Positions 9,664-19,470 are shown, numbered from the stretch's first letter. The stretch is DNA of 64,000 nt from an uncultured Planktomarina sp. (GCA_905181815.1 CAJIZA010000001.1:806001-870000), one strand, 5' to 3'. Notes: generated from the sequence alone by a model not told the origin. Translations and numbers: made by a program.

Positions 9664-10898
9664 TAGCGGGCCGGATCAAAGGCGGATAAATCAGCATTGT
9701 TGGGTTGATTGCTGACCATATCAGCGATCAACCGCCCTGTTTTCGGACCAGCCGTCAGCCCAACATGCTGGTGACCGAAAGCCACATGGCCATTGCCGAT
9801 CGAGCTGGCTGGCCCAATGAGCGGAAGGCTGTCCGTGGTGGCCGGCCTACGCCCCATCCATTCGCTCATATGATCATAAGTCAATTCAGGAAACAGCGCC
9901 GTAATCTGGCGTTTTATGAACTCTAATGGCCCATCCCGGGCCGACGCCTCAATACTAGCAAATTCCACCACCCCCGCACATCGGATGCGCCCTTCCATCG
10001 GGGTCACAACAAATTTGCCAGTAGCAACCATCATGGGCGCTTTGGGCATGGCGCTGGGATTATGCAGTTCAATGTGATAGCCGCGCTCGCTCTCCAAAGC
10101 CAGGCGCTTGATCCCAAGCTTTTTTGCCATCGCGCCCGACCAAGCCCCCATGGCTAAAACAATATGATCACCGGCCACCAGGCCCTGATCTGTGATCAAG
10201 GCCTTATAAACGCCATCCTGTAGCTCAATATCGTCAATTTGCGCCGCAAGCACCGTGCCGCCTTCCGCTTGAAAATGGGCCAAAAGCGTGGCCAGATATG
10301 CCCCTGGATCTGAGATACGGCCACTGTTCTTGTAACACACAACTTTGGCGAATTGCGTGCTATAGAGCGGATCTCGTCCGGCATAGGCGGCCCCATCAAG
10401 CTCCTCAATCTCATAGCCATGCGCTCGGCGCAGTGCTCGGCCCGGTTCGTCCGCTAGATAGCTAGCCTCTGTGCCATAGCCAAAACAGAAATCCTCGTCA
10501 CTGATGAACCGCTCTGCTCCGGTCCCCTTGGCCAGAGATTGATGCTGAGCATGGCTATCGGACAAAAGATAAGACATGGAACGGGCACAATGCGCGATAT
10601 GATCTTTACGCGCAAAGCCGAGGTATTTAATCAAGAAGGGCAACAGACGTGGCAGATAGCGCCATTGTAAAAATAATGGCTCATTGCGGCTGAGCAACAT
10701 TTTTGGCAGTTTCCGAACCAATCCAGGCACAGGCACAGGCAGGATCGCGCCAGCTGCCAAAACGCCAGCATTACCGTAACTGGTGCGCAAAGCCCCATCC
10801 ATGCGATCTATAAGCGTGACCTCATGGCCCGCCCGTTGCAGCCAAATAGCCGAAGAAACTCCAACGATACCTGCGCCGGCAATCACAACATGAGCCAT
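9648..10898 (-). CDS. D-amino-acid dehydrogenase-like FAD oxidoreductase
   Basis: A 416-residue DAO-family flavoprotein. The dinucleotide-binding motif [20 protein letters not shown] starts a few residues after Met1, and [14 protein letters not shown] near the C terminus is the DadA-type signature. The family oxidises D-amino acids or N-substituted glycines and passes electrons to quinone or oxygen at the inner face of the membrane. The ATG at 10898 is chosen because GAAGG precedes it and the FAD motif then sits at the very N terminus; the frame is open back to 10997. It is convergent with gcvP (16-base overlap) and divergent from a PotD-like binding protein, which suggests that it oxidises an imported amine or amino acid. 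D-alanine is only one possible substrate. Confidence 0.82.
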   Translation of the reverse strand: MAHVVIAGAGIVGVSSAIWLQRAGHEVTLIDRMDGALRTSYGNAGVLAAGAILPVPVPGLVRKLPKMLLSRNEPLFLQWRYLPRLLPFLIKYLGFARKDHIAHCARSMSYLLSDSHAQHQSLAKGTGAERFISDEDFCFGYGTEASYLADEPGRALRRAHGYEIEELDGAAYAGRDPLYSTQFAKVVCYKNSGRISDPGAYLATLLAHFQAEGGTVLAAQIDDIELQDGVYKALITDQGLVAGDHIVLAMGAWSGAMAKKLGIKRLALESERGYHIELHNPSAMPKAPMMVATGKFVVTPMEGRIRCAGVVEFASIEASARDGPLEFIKRQITALFPELTYDHMSEWMGRRPATTDSLPLIGPASSIGNGHVAFGHQHVGLTAGPKTGRLIADMVSNQPNNADLSAFDPARYQASS

Positions 10899-11049
10899 GG
10901 TATTTACCTTCATTCTGTCAAGGTCAAAAGCCGCAAGACCGCCCTTCGTAAACGCCCTGCCGCAAATCATATCGAATAGAATTCTTGAAGCAAACAAAAA
11001 GCTAGTTTAACGTTTTCGTCACGGCGGTTTGCCGACAAGGAGATAAATT

Positions 11050-12093
11050 ATGAACCTGAAGAAAATACTGCTGGCCACAACGGCCACAACGCTGGTTAGT
11101 GGCGCCGCTATGGCCGCCGATGACGGTTTGGTTGTTCTCGATTGGTCTGGCTATGAAGACGAGGGATTCTTCCAGAAGTATATCGCACAGCATGGCGATG
11201 TGCCGACCTTCTCTTTCTTTGGTGAAGAAGAGGAAGCTTTCCAGAAACTGCGTGCGGGCTTCAGAGCGGATGTGTCGCACCCTTGCAGCCAATCTGTATC
11301 AAAATGGTTAGAGGCCGGCCTGCTTGAGCCACTTGACACCTCACGGATTGACCTGTGGGATGATGTTAACATGGAGATGAAAGAAGCCTTCAAGTTTAAC
11401 GGCGCGTATTATCTTCTGCCGATGGATTGGGGCACAACTGCGTTGACCTATCGCACAGATATGGTCGATATGGCGAAAATGGACAGTCTCACAGTTTTTC
11501 TTGATCCCACCTACGCAGGCCGGATTGCTCTACCGGACAATGTCGATGACATCTACGCCTTGGGCTATTTGGCCAATGGTGTCACGGATTGGACCAAAGC
11601 CACTAACGCCGATTTTGAAACCGCCTCTGCCTGGCTGCGTCAGGCGCATCAAAATGTGCGGGCCTATTGGGCCGATGGCGCGGAATTGGCGCAATTGATG
11701 GGCAGCGGTGAGGTTGTTATATCTTGGGCCTGGAGCGAAACTCCTGCAACAATGGCCGCAGAGGGCCTGCCGATTGAGGCCAACCGCTCCACAAAGGAAG
11801 GCTCTTCGAGCTGGTTCTGCGGCTATGTGAATTTGGCAAATGGACCTAACCTAGAAGACAAAATGTATGACTTCTTCAATGCATGGATGGATCCTGGCTC
11901 AGCTGAGTATATCGTTTCGGAGTGGGGCTATGGCCACGGCAATCAAACGGCCATGGCGGCCATTGGCGCCGAAGGTTTGGCCGAGGCAGGACTTGGCCCT
12001 GTGGACGTGCCAGTCCTGGCGCAGGTGCCAATGAACCAAGCATTGCGTGAAAAAATGATTGCTGAATTCGAGAAGATTAAAGCCGGCTTCTAA
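11050..12093 (+). CDS. PotD-like ABC transporter substrate-binding protein
   Basis: A 347-residue periplasmic binding protein of the polyamine/opine/phosphonate family. A clear signal peptide (two lysines, a hydrophobic stretch, AMA-A cleavage near residue 22) is followed by the mature VVLDWSGYED start typical of PotD-like proteins. It should feed the PotA/PotB/PotC proteins encoded on the other strand just downstream, as no other transporter of this type is near. AAGGAG stands 7 bases before the ATG. Separation of the binding protein from its permease genes on opposite strands, with a shared terminator between, is unusual and may allow different expression levels. The ligand may be a polyamine, a betaine or an amino-acid derivative. 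Confidence 0.88.
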   Translation: MNLKKILLATTATTLVSGAAMAADDGLVVLDWSGYEDEGFFQKYIAQHGDVPTFSFFGEEEEAFQKLRAGFRADVSHPCSQSVSKWLEAGLLEPLDTSRIDLWDDVNMEMKEAFKFNGAYYLLPMDWGTTALTYRTDMVDMAKMDSLTVFLDPTYAGRIALPDNVDDIYALGYLANGVTDWTKATNADFETASAWLRQAHQNVRAYWADGAELAQLMGSGEVVISWAWSETPATMAAEGLPIEANRSTKEGSSSWFCGYVNLANGPNLEDKMYDFFNAWMDPGSAEYIVSEWGYGHGNQTAMAAIGAEGLAEAGLGPVDVPVLAQVPMNQALREKMIAEFEKIKAGF

Positions 12094-12108
12094 AGCGCTT
12101 GGCATGTA

Positions 12109-12148
12109 AAAAGACAAAGAGCGCCCCTTAGGGCGCTCTTTGTCTTTT
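12109..12148. terminator. Bidirectional intrinsic terminator
   Basis: A perfect 18-bp inverted repeat (arms 12109-12126 and 12131-12148) closes a CTTA loop. The GC-rich inner part (GAGCGCCC) and A/T-rich outer part give a T tract on both strands. It lies 15 bases after the binding-protein gene and downstream of the opposing potA gene, so it can end both transcripts. Confidence 0.85.
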
Positions 12149-12296
12149 CAGAAGACCTCTGTACAACTGACCTTAAGGACTAAAAAACGGCTGCGCCAGC
12201 CAGAGGCGAGATGGTCCATCTTCAAAGCCTTATTATGCTGAAACCCCAAAAACAAAAAAGCAGTTTCACCGCAATCGCGGCAGGCTCTATTTAAAA

Positions 12297-13379
12297 TTAC
12301 TGCAACAACAGCAGCGAAACTGGGCTCCATCCCACCCGTGCCGTATCGCCCGCTGCCAGCACCTTGCGGCCCGCGGTGTTGCGCATCGTCACGGTCACTG
12401 GCGCATCTTTTTGTGGCAGAGTCACGTCATAATAGGTCATATCACCGTAGTAAAAGACCTCGGACACCACAGCTTCTATTTCACGCTCAGCGGTTTGCCC
12501 CTCAGCTAAAATGGTCAACATTTCTGGGCGGATGCCAATGGACTGGCAGCCTTCGACCCCTCCAGGAGCTTGAGACAGGGGCAAGGTGAGCGTGCCCAAA
12601 GATTGCACGTCCACTTCGACCGTCTCACCCGACGTGCCAAGAATCTTGGCCTCCAAAAAGTTCATCATGCCGATAAAATTGCCCACCCGCCGCGAACTGG
12701 GCATACCATAGAGCATCTGCGGTGTAGCCACCTGGGCAATTTTGCCGTCAAATATGACCGCAATGCGATCGGACATGGTGAGCGCCTCTTCTTGATCATG
12801 GGTCACAAGAACAAAGGTGATGCCAACGGCCCGTTGCAGCCGGCGCAATTCCGACTGCATTTGTTCACGCATCTTTTTATCAAGCGCCGAAAGTGGCTCA
12901 TCGAGAAGCAAAACCCTCGGCTTGAGGACCAAGGCCCGTGCCAGCGCAACCCTTTGACGCTGCCCCCCCGACAGCGCATGAGAGGCGCGGTTGTCAAACC
13001 CTTGCAGCCCAACCATGAAAATGGCCTCAGAAACCCGCTCTTGTATCTCCGCTTTTGGCAAGCGGCGGGCCTTCAGCCCATAGGCCACATTCTCCGCCAC
13101 GCTCATATGTGGAAAAATTGCGTAGCTTTGAAACACCATATTGGTCGGACGCTTATTGGCTGGCACCCCATCCATGGATTTACCATCGATATGCAGACTG
13201 CCCGCCGAGGGGGTCTCAAATCCGGCAATCGAGCGCAGCAAGGTCGTCTTTCCGCAGCCCGATGGGCCTAAGAGCGAGAAAAACTCCCCGGTGCGAATAT
13301 CCAAATCGATCTGCGACAGCGCTTGAAAATCGCCATAAAATTTATCAACTCCACTAAGTTGAATAATGGGTTTTGTCAT
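12297..13379 (-). CDS. potA: Polyamine-type ABC transporter ATP-binding protein
   Basis: A 360-residue ABC ATPase that powers uptake through the PotB/PotC pair. Walker A GPSGCGKTT is at residues 38-46, the LSGGQRQR signature near 135, and Walker B LLLDEPLSALD after it. A C-terminal TOBE-like regulatory domain covers roughly the last 110 residues. Its start overlaps the stop of the potC-like gene by 4 bases (ATGA type), showing tight coupling. It is the last gene of the operon Rieske oxygenase-potB-potC-potA. Substrate specificity could be polyamine, betaine or another cation; the symbol reflects family only. Confidence 0.9.
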   Translation of the reverse strand: MTKPIIQLSGVDKFYGDFQALSQIDLDIRTGEFFSLLGPSGCGKTTLLRSIAGFETPSAGSLHIDGKSMDGVPANKRPTNMVFQSYAIFPHMSVAENVAYGLKARRLPKAEIQERVSEAIFMVGLQGFDNRASHALSGGQRQRVALARALVLKPRVLLLDEPLSALDKKMREQMQSELRRLQRAVGITFVLVTHDQEEALTMSDRIAVIFDGKIAQVATPQMLYGMPSSRRVGNFIGMMNFLEAKILGTSGETVEVDVQSLGTLTLPLSQAPGGVEGCQSIGIRPEMLTILAEGQTAEREIEAVVSEVFYYGDMTYYDVTLPQKDAPVTVTMRNTAGRKVLAAGDTARVGWSPVSLLLLQ

Positions 13380-14191
13380 AGGAATCCCCCTGAATTCTCA
13401 ATGCCAGTTTTCTTGAGGCTACGCCGGCGAAAATAATCTGCGAGGACTAGCAAGCTGATCGAAAGCACCAGCAACAATGTACCCAAGGCCATCAAGCTGG
13501 GCAGTTTTTGTGGGAAGCGCAATTGCCCCCAGATATAAACTGGCAGGGTCGGCTCAGTCCCAGACAAAAAGAAGGCAATAATAAACTCATCGAGAGAAAT
13601 GGTAAAAGCAATCAACAGGCTCGCCACAATCCCGGGCATGACCAGTGGGAAAAGCACCATCCAAAAGGTGTTCCACCGGGTTTGACCCAAATCAATCGAA
13701 GCCTCTTCAAGGCTTCGATCCAAATTCATAAAGGCCGACGATAGAATCGCGATGCAAAACGGTGTGCAAATTAAGATATGCCCCAAAATAATCGTAAATA
13801 GAGACAGTTCAAACCCAAGCTGTATGATCACAACCAAAAGGGATACGCCGATAATGATCTCAGGCAGCACCATGGGCAGCATAATGAAGCCCATGATGGA
13901 GCGCCGAGCGGGAAAGGCAAAGCGGGTAGAAGCCCGGGCGGCCAAGACGCCAAAGATTGTGGAGAATATCGCCGTTGTCACCGCAATCATCAGGCTGTTG
14001 CGCACCGCCACATGCAGCGCCTCAGTGGATTGCAGCACTTCAAACCACTTTGTCGTGAAGCCCTTCAACGGAAAAGACACAATGCTGCTGTCATTGAAGG
14101 CGAAGACCGGCAAGAGAATGGCCGGTGCATAGAGAAACACCAGAAATAGCGCGACGTACCATTTAAAAAAATATCCCTTGCCACGCATCAT
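13376..14191 (-). CDS. potC: ABC transporter permease, PotC-like
   Basis: A 271-residue inner-membrane permease with about six helices and the EAA loop near the middle (EEASIDLGQTRWNTFWMVLFP), which docks on the ATPase. The N terminus (FKWYVALFLVFLYAPAILLPVFAFNDS) is typical of PotC. It overlaps the upstream permease and the downstream ATPase genes by 4 bases each, so translation is coupled along the operon. Confidence 0.9.
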   Translation of the reverse strand: MMRGKGYFFKWYVALFLVFLYAPAILLPVFAFNDSSIVSFPLKGFTTKWFEVLQSTEALHVAVRNSLMIAVTTAIFSTIFGVLAARASTRFAFPARRSIMGFIMLPMVLPEIIIGVSLLVVIIQLGFELSLFTIILGHILICTPFCIAILSSAFMNLDRSLEEASIDLGQTRWNTFWMVLFPLVMPGIVASLLIAFTISLDEFIIAFFLSGTEPTLPVYIWGQLRFPQKLPSLMALGTLLLVLSISLLVLADYFRRRSLKKTGIENSGGFL

Positions 14192-15066
14192 TTTGGTCCT
14201 CGCATAAATTTCCTATTCATCCAGACGAACACCAAGGTCACACATGTCACAATTGCCATGGCCGAGATGGCCAAAGCTGCCCCCAAGGGGGCATTATTTG
14301 CCTTTTTGAACTGCAACTCGATCATATTAGAAATCATTAACCCATTCGGACCACCCACCAATCGCGGCGTGACGTAATCGCCTATGGTGGGAATGAAAAC
14401 AATAATGGTCGCCGCAATCACACCGGGCATCGACAGGGGCAATGTCACCCGAAAAAACCGACGCAGCCAATTGTCGCCCAGGTCCTCCGCCACTTCAATC
14501 AAAGAGCGATCTACCCGCTCCAGTGCTACGAAAATCGGCAAAATTGCAAAGGGCACCCAAGAATGGGCCAGGGTCAAAACCACCGCGTTTTGATTGTACA
14601 AGATAAAGCTCAACGGCTGCTCAATTAGCCCAAGCCCCATGAGGCTGCCATTGACCACGCCGTTATAACCCAAGATCACCTTCCAAAGGAAAATCCGCAT
14701 CAGATAGCTGGTCCAAAACGGGATGGTGATCAAAAAGATCCACATGGCCTTGCGTTTAGGCGTGACGTGGAAAGAGATGAAATAGGCAACAGGATAGGCC
14801 AAAAGCACCGTTAAAGCCGTCACAAATATTGAGATCTTGAGCGAACGCGCCATCAGATATTGATACATTGGCTCGGTCCAAGCCGTCTTGTAATTCTCAA
14901 GAGAGAAACTGCGGTCTAAGGTTAGATAGCTTTGCGTCCAAAAACTGAGCGCCAGCACCATGATCAGGGGGACAGCCAACATTAAAAGCGTAAAGACCAG
15001 CGTAGGGCTGATCAAAAGCATCCCCTGAGTGCCTTCACTCCGCAGTCGATTTCGCAACCCTGTCAC
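14188..15066 (-). CDS. potB: ABC transporter permease, PotB-like
   Basis: A 292-residue inner-membrane permease with six predicted helices and an EAA loop (EVAEDLGDNWLRRFFRVTLPLSMPG) for contact with PotA. The N-terminal helix (LLISPTLVFTLLMLAVPLI) and the YLMRIFLWKVILG segment match PotB proteins. It follows the Rieske oxygenase gene by 12 bases and overlaps potC by 4, so all four genes form one transcription unit. Confidence 0.9.
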   Translation of the reverse strand: MTGLRNRLRSEGTQGMLLISPTLVFTLLMLAVPLIMVLALSFWTQSYLTLDRSFSLENYKTAWTEPMYQYLMARSLKISIFVTALTVLLAYPVAYFISFHVTPKRKAMWIFLITIPFWTSYLMRIFLWKVILGYNGVVNGSLMGLGLIEQPLSFILYNQNAVVLTLAHSWVPFAILPIFVALERVDRSLIEVAEDLGDNWLRRFFRVTLPLSMPGVIAATIIVFIPTIGDYVTPRLVGGPNGLMISNMIELQFKKANNAPLGAALAISAMAIVTCVTLVFVWMNRKFMRGPK

Positions 15067-15078
15067 CTATGCATTCCC

Positions 15079-16266
15079 CTACCCTAGAAGCGCATCATTG
15101 ACTTGCGCCATTTGCCCCGGCTCGGGTGGAACCGGCTGCCCCATCACCGGTAAAAGCTGTCGCAAATGGTCGTGATAGGTTTTCACACCATACTCCAGAT
15201 CAGAAAATATCACACCGTCGTATGCAGAGGATTTTGTGGCCTCGCAAGACCAAACCATAAGCATCTGATCCTCTTCGGCCGTATCGCGGTCAATCCGTCC
15301 ACTCAAATAGCGCGCAGCCTTCATTTCGCGGCTTTCCTTGGCCCGCCGATAACACATTCCGCGCTGCACCGTTTGCTCAGCAGACTGGGGCACTTCTTGA
15401 TAATAGATGACACTGTCAGGATAGAGGCCGAGCACAAAATTAGGGAACATGCCAAAATAGATCCATTGACGCCGCTGGTGCAGCGCAAGATTATCAGCAT
15501 CTGGCAAGATCTCGCGGTATTTTCGCACGCTCCATCGATGGCCATAGGCCTCATTGAATGTCCCGACCGATCGCGAGGTACCATTGGCGTAGGGCTCGTC
15601 AAAATAACCATCGCCATATAGCTGATGCAGCCCCGGATGGGCTTGGCGCACATGATAGCCCTCATTGTCCACATCGCGAACAGATTTCCAATTCACCGCC
15701 AGGAGATCATCCATTGAATTGCTACCTGTGGGCACCATGTTGGCCAAATCATAGGGGGCAATTTCATCATCAAACCGAGTTAAAATTTCTGCCACAGCAG
15801 GCTGGGGACCAGCTTGGAAGCGAATGAAGACCAGACCGTTCCAGATTTCCATCTCCAGCGGTTTCAGGCCCCATTTCTCGGCTTGCATAGGGGGAAATGT
15901 ATCCCGATTGGCCACTCCACGCAGCCCACCGTCCAAATTATAGGCCCAACCGTGATAGGGGCAGACCATCGCCTTATTGCAGACCCCGCGCGCATCCGGA
16001 ACAATCCGCGATCCACGATGCCGGCACAGGTTGTGAAACGCCCGCAGAATGCCATCATGACCGCGGATCACCAGCGCCCGCTCGCCGGCAACATCAAAGG
16101 TGACGTAGGCGCCAATCTCTGCCGCTTCATTCACATGGCAGACAAATTGCCAATGGGTTTTGAAAAGGGTCTCACATTCCAGTTCAAACAATTCCTGCGA
16201 GAAATAGGCCCAGCCGGGCAAGCCAGAGCGGTCCCAGTCTTTTGGCAATGCGATATTTGCAGTCAT
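15079..16266 (-). CDS. Rieske-type aromatic-ring/amine oxygenase alpha subunit
   Basis: A 395-residue Rieske non-heme iron oxygenase. The [2Fe-2S] ligands are C81, H83, C102 and H105 (CRHRG and CPYHGW motifs). The catalytic iron site is in the NWK...DNEGYHVRQAH stretch, with H205 and H210. The chain length and motif pattern also fit the glycine-betaine/carnitine/stachydrine demethylase branch, which acts on N-methylated amines rather than aromatic rings. ATG at 16266 has GGAG 6 bases upstream; the frame is open to 16278. It is the first gene of an operon with PotB, PotC and PotA, so it probably oxidises the imported compound. No dedicated reductase is adjacent; the nearest ferredoxin-reductase-type gene belongs to the paa cluster. 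Confidence 0.85.
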   Translation of the reverse strand: MTANIALPKDWDRSGLPGWAYFSQELFELECETLFKTHWQFVCHVNEAAEIGAYVTFDVAGERALVIRGHDGILRAFHNLCRHRGSRIVPDARGVCNKAMVCPYHGWAYNLDGGLRGVANRDTFPPMQAEKWGLKPLEMEIWNGLVFIRFQAGPQPAVAEILTRFDDEIAPYDLANMVPTGSNSMDDLLAVNWKSVRDVDNEGYHVRQAHPGLHQLYGDGYFDEPYANGTSRSVGTFNEAYGHRWSVRKYREILPDADNLALHQRRQWIYFGMFPNFVLGLYPDSVIYYQEVPQSAEQTVQRGMCYRRAKESREMKAARYLSGRIDRDTAEEDQMLMVWSCEATKSSAYDGVIFSDLEYGVKTYHDHLRQLLPVMGQPVPPEPGQMAQVNDALLG

Positions 16267-16377
16267 GAAAGGCTCCAATCAATATCCCATTGCATGGAAC
16301 AACTTGAACCCTAAAATATCAACACTAATCTCACAAACCGCCCAGAATTATATTGCATCCGCCCAGTCCATTGGTCT

Positions 16378-17694
16378 CTAGGTCCGCAGCCAAAACAGGG
16401 TAATGGCTGGGAAGGCCACGAGCAAAATCACCCGCGCAATGTCAGAGGCCACGAAATACATCACCACCTTGTAGGTCTGCGCCAAGGGCGTACTGCGATC
16501 CATCGCGTTGATGACAAATAGGTTCATACCCACAGGCGGGGTAATTAGCCCCACTTCGACTACGATCAACACCAATATTCCAAACCAAATGGCGATTTGC
16601 TCCTGGCTCATGCCGAAATCAAGCTCGACGATGACCGGAAAGAAGATCGGAATGGTCAGTAAGATCATCGATAAGCTGTCCATCAAACATCCGAACACAA
16701 GGTAAAACAGCAAAATGATACTCAGCACCACCCAGGGGCTAAACCCTTGGCTGACCACAAAGTTCGAAATCTCCTGCGGCACTTGGGTCAGGGCTAAAAA
16801 TCCGTTGTAAAAACCCGCGCCTAGGATGATGAAGAAAATCATTGCGCTGGATTTTGCTGTGACTAAGAAACTCTCAATCAGCGTGCTGCGCGTCAAACCT
16901 TTATTCATCCACGCGATGAATCCCGTGCCGGCCGCCCCAACCGCCGCCCCCTCTGTGGGTGTGAACCAACCCTGATAGATACCGCCCACCACGAGGGCGA
17001 AGACCAATAGCACCGGCCAGACTTTGAACAAGGCCGCAAAACGTTCGGCATACGGCACCACCGCTTTCACGCCCGCCGCCTCCGGGTGCAATCGGACATA
17101 GATGGAAATGGCAATCACATAGCCGAGCGCCGCCAAAATCCCCGGAATAAAGGCTGCAAGAAACAGTTTGGCAATGTTTTGCTCTGTTAAAATCGCATAG
17201 ATCACCAAGACAATTGAGGGCGGGATCAGAATCCCTAGGGTACCACCGGCTGCCAAAGTGGCGGTGGAAAAGCCACCAGAATATCCATATTTACGCAATT
17301 CAGGCAAAGCGACCCGCCCCATAGTCGCCGCCGTGGCAAGTGATGAGCCGCAGATCGAGCCAAACCCGGCGCAAGCACCAATGGCCGCCATGGCAATGCC
17401 CCCCTTGCGATGGCCTAAAAAGCTCTCAGCCGCTTTAAACAGGGCGCTGGACATGCCCCCCTGGGTCGCAAAATGCCCCATCAGCAGAAACATCGGTACG
17501 ATCGATAAAGAATAGCTGGAAAACGTGCTGAAGGTTTCAGATTTCAACCGAGCCAGCGGCAAATTTAAACTGCCAGTGGTGAAATACAGCCCCACCAAAC
17601 CCACCAAAAACATCGCAAGACCAATTGGCACACGGATGAAAATCAAAATCAGGAGCGCCGGAAAAGACGCCAAGCCAATCTCTAAGTTGCTCAT
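16378..17694 (-). CDS. dctM: TRAP transporter large permease (DctM type)
   Basis: A 438-residue, very hydrophobic membrane protein with about 12 helices, the transport subunit of a tripartite ATP-independent periplasmic transporter driven by a sodium or proton gradient. Family signs include the RVPIGLAMFLVGLVG N terminus, the GFGSICGSSLATAATMG loop, and the PPVGMNLFVINA segment near the C terminus. Its start overlaps the dctQ stop by 4 bases. Order dctP-dctQ-dctM is the normal one. The substrate is unknown, and the divergent hydroxylase gene is the best clue. Confidence 0.93.
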   Translation of the reverse strand: MSNLEIGLASFPALLILIFIRVPIGLAMFLVGLVGLYFTTGSLNLPLARLKSETFSTFSSYSLSIVPMFLLMGHFATQGGMSSALFKAAESFLGHRKGGIAMAAIGACAGFGSICGSSLATAATMGRVALPELRKYGYSGGFSTATLAAGGTLGILIPPSIVLVIYAILTEQNIAKLFLAAFIPGILAALGYVIAISIYVRLHPEAAGVKAVVPYAERFAALFKVWPVLLVFALVVGGIYQGWFTPTEGAAVGAAGTGFIAWMNKGLTRSTLIESFLVTAKSSAMIFFIILGAGFYNGFLALTQVPQEISNFVVSQGFSPWVVLSIILLFYLVFGCLMDSLSMILLTIPIFFPVIVELDFGMSQEQIAIWFGILVLIVVEVGLITPPVGMNLFVINAMDRSTPLAQTYKVVMYFVASDIARVILLVAFPAITLFWLRT

Positions 17695-18272
17695 AGGTCC
17701 AGTCCTGGCTCCTGGGACAAAATATCTTCACCACACAGGCATTCCACCGCGCGAATACCCGCCACATAAAAAGCAATCACCGCTGTGAGAATGGATCCTG
17801 ACAGGCTGGCGGCATAGGCCCACCAAATCGGAAATTGCAATAAGAAGGTGGTGTCGCCATAGCTCTGTTTGGACAGCATACCATTGTAAAGCTGATAGGC
17901 GATTGCGATCAGAACAACGGCAAAAATCACATCAACGCCAAACTGTAAAACCCGATTGATCCGCGTCGGCAATTTTGCCGTAAAAATGTCAACAGATGCG
18001 TGGCCTGCGGAAATTTGGCACAATGGTAGAAAAGCAAAAATGGCAAAGGCCACACCCGCCTCCACCAGTTCAAAATCACCATTGATTGGCCCGACACCCA
18101 GTTCCAACGCCCAAGCCGAAAGGCGGGGCATGACGGATCCGATCCACCCGTGCAGCAGCCCGTTTAAACTGCGTCCAATCACAGAAATACAAATCAAAAC
18201 AATAAGAAGAGTTAAGACTAAACCACCACAGATCGCCATCAAGCGCGCTGCCTGCGTCGCCAAGTTCCTCAT
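17691..18272 (-). CDS. dctQ: TRAP transporter small permease (DctQ type)
   Basis: A 193-residue protein with four predicted membrane helices, the small membrane subunit that helps couple the binding protein to DctM. The start at 18272 gives the usual length; the frame is open back to a GTG at 18323 just after the dctP stop, so a longer form cannot be excluded. It overlaps dctM by 4 bases and follows dctP. Confidence 0.85.
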   Translation of the reverse strand: MRNLATQAARLMAICGGLVLTLLIVLICISVIGRSLNGLLHGWIGSVMPRLSAWALELGVGPINGDFELVEAGVAFAIFAFLPLCQISAGHASVDIFTAKLPTRINRVLQFGVDVIFAVVLIAIAYQLYNGMLSKQSYGDTTFLLQFPIWWAYAASLSGSILTAVIAFYVAGIRAVECLCGEDILSQEPGLDL

Positions 18273-18346
18273 GTGAATGCCCCGTCTTAGAATTAGAAAA
18301 ACGCTGCGCGAAACGGCCCACACAGCGTTATTCGTACTTTAGCGAT

Positions 18347-19375
18347 TTAATTTGCGTTCATCAATGCCGTTGCTTGATCAATCATGGCCTGCCCATCGAG
18401 GCCGCGGCCAGTCATCTCTGCGATCCACGCCCCATAGACGGGCTGGGCCACTTCTGCCCAGACGGCAGATTGCGCCGCATCCAAGGTGACGATACTGTTG
18501 CCCCGGGTCACGGCAACATCACGGCCTGGTGTGTCATAGGCTTGCTGCGTCGTGCCGGCAAATATGGAAAACTCAAGACCTGAGTTGTCTTCTATCACCG
18601 CTTGCAGATCTGCTGGCAGCGCCGCAAATTTATCCTTGTTCATCACCAAAACGAAAGTGATCGTGTAGAGCATGGGGCCGGTGAATTCCGTGTGATGCTC
18701 GACAAGCTCCGGCACTTTCAGCGCCTTTGTGACCTCCCAGGGGATGGTCGTGCCATCAATAACACCTTTGGACAATGCCTCTGGCACCGCTGGCACCGGC
18801 ATTCCCACAGGGGTGGCACCCAATTCTTTCAGCATCGCATTGACCTGGCGCGACGCACCACGAATTTTCATGCCGTTGAAATCTGACGGCACAGTCACAG
18901 CCTTATTGGCATGAATAACTCCAGGACCGTGCACCCAGCCGCCCAGCACCTTAAGATTGCCAAACTCGCGCTCGGCAATATCTGCCTCCAACATTTTCCA
19001 GAATGCCGCAGAAGCCGGCCCTGCGTCATTAACCAGGAACGGCAGCTCAAACACTTCGGTTGATGGATAACGGCCCGGCGTATAGCCCACCACATTCCAC
19101 GTGATATCAATTACGCCATCCAGCACCTGGTCGATCAACTCAGGCGGCTTGCCACCCAATTGCATTGCCGCGTAGCGGTTAATTTCGATGCGACCGCCAG
19201 AGGCTTCCTCAACATTATCGGCCCAAACATCGATGATTTTCGACGGAATCGTCGCCTGCGCGGGCAAAAAACTCTGCAAATTAAAGCTATAATCTGCGGC
19301 GCATGCCATACTGGAAATTGCCAAAGCCGCAACGGCACCGCCCAAAGTTCTATTAAAGATCGTATTAAAAGTCAT
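18347..19375 (-). CDS. dctP: TRAP transporter substrate-binding protein (DctP type)
   Basis: A 342-residue periplasmic binding protein with a signal peptide (cleavage near ACA-A around residue 26). The conserved DctP helix region reads MKIRGASRQVNAMLKELGATPVGMPVPAVPEAL and contains the arginine that usually binds a carboxylate ligand; the MPVPAVPEALSKGVIDG element follows. This implies that the ligand is an organic acid. It is divergent from the phytanoyl-CoA-dioxygenase-type gene at 19549, with a 173-base shared control region that contains a dyad. Confidence 0.93.
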   Translation of the reverse strand: MTFNTIFNRTLGGAVAALAISSMACAADYSFNLQSFLPAQATIPSKIIDVWADNVEEASGGRIEINRYAAMQLGGKPPELIDQVLDGVIDITWNVVGYTPGRYPSTEVFELPFLVNDAGPASAAFWKMLEADIAEREFGNLKVLGGWVHGPGVIHANKAVTVPSDFNGMKIRGASRQVNAMLKELGATPVGMPVPAVPEALSKGVIDGTTIPWEVTKALKVPELVEHHTEFTGPMLYTITFVLVMNKDKFAALPADLQAVIEDNSGLEFSIFAGTTQQAYDTPGRDVAVTRGNSIVTLDAAQSAVWAEVAQPVYGAWIAEMTGRGLDGQAMIDQATALMNAN

Positions 19376-19454
19376 GATATATCCCTGCCAATTATGAGTG
19401 GCACCACTGTAGGATAAAGCGCCAACCGATCAACTAAAAAGTCTCATTCTATGC

Positions 19455-19470
19455 TGCTTTAGGCAAAGCA
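19455..19470. promoter_or_regulatory. Dyad between dctP and the hydroxylase gene
   Basis: TGCTTT-AGGC-AAAGCA is a perfect 6-bp inverted repeat with a 4-base centre, near the middle of the 173-base divergent intergenic region. It is the right size for a dimeric repressor or activator site, but no regulator gene is adjacent and the protein that binds is unknown. Confidence 0.35.

Noticed and set aside
12570..13271. A 233-residue plus-strand frame
   Set aside because: It is wholly antisense to the intact potA gene, rich in His and Arg as expected for a shadow frame.
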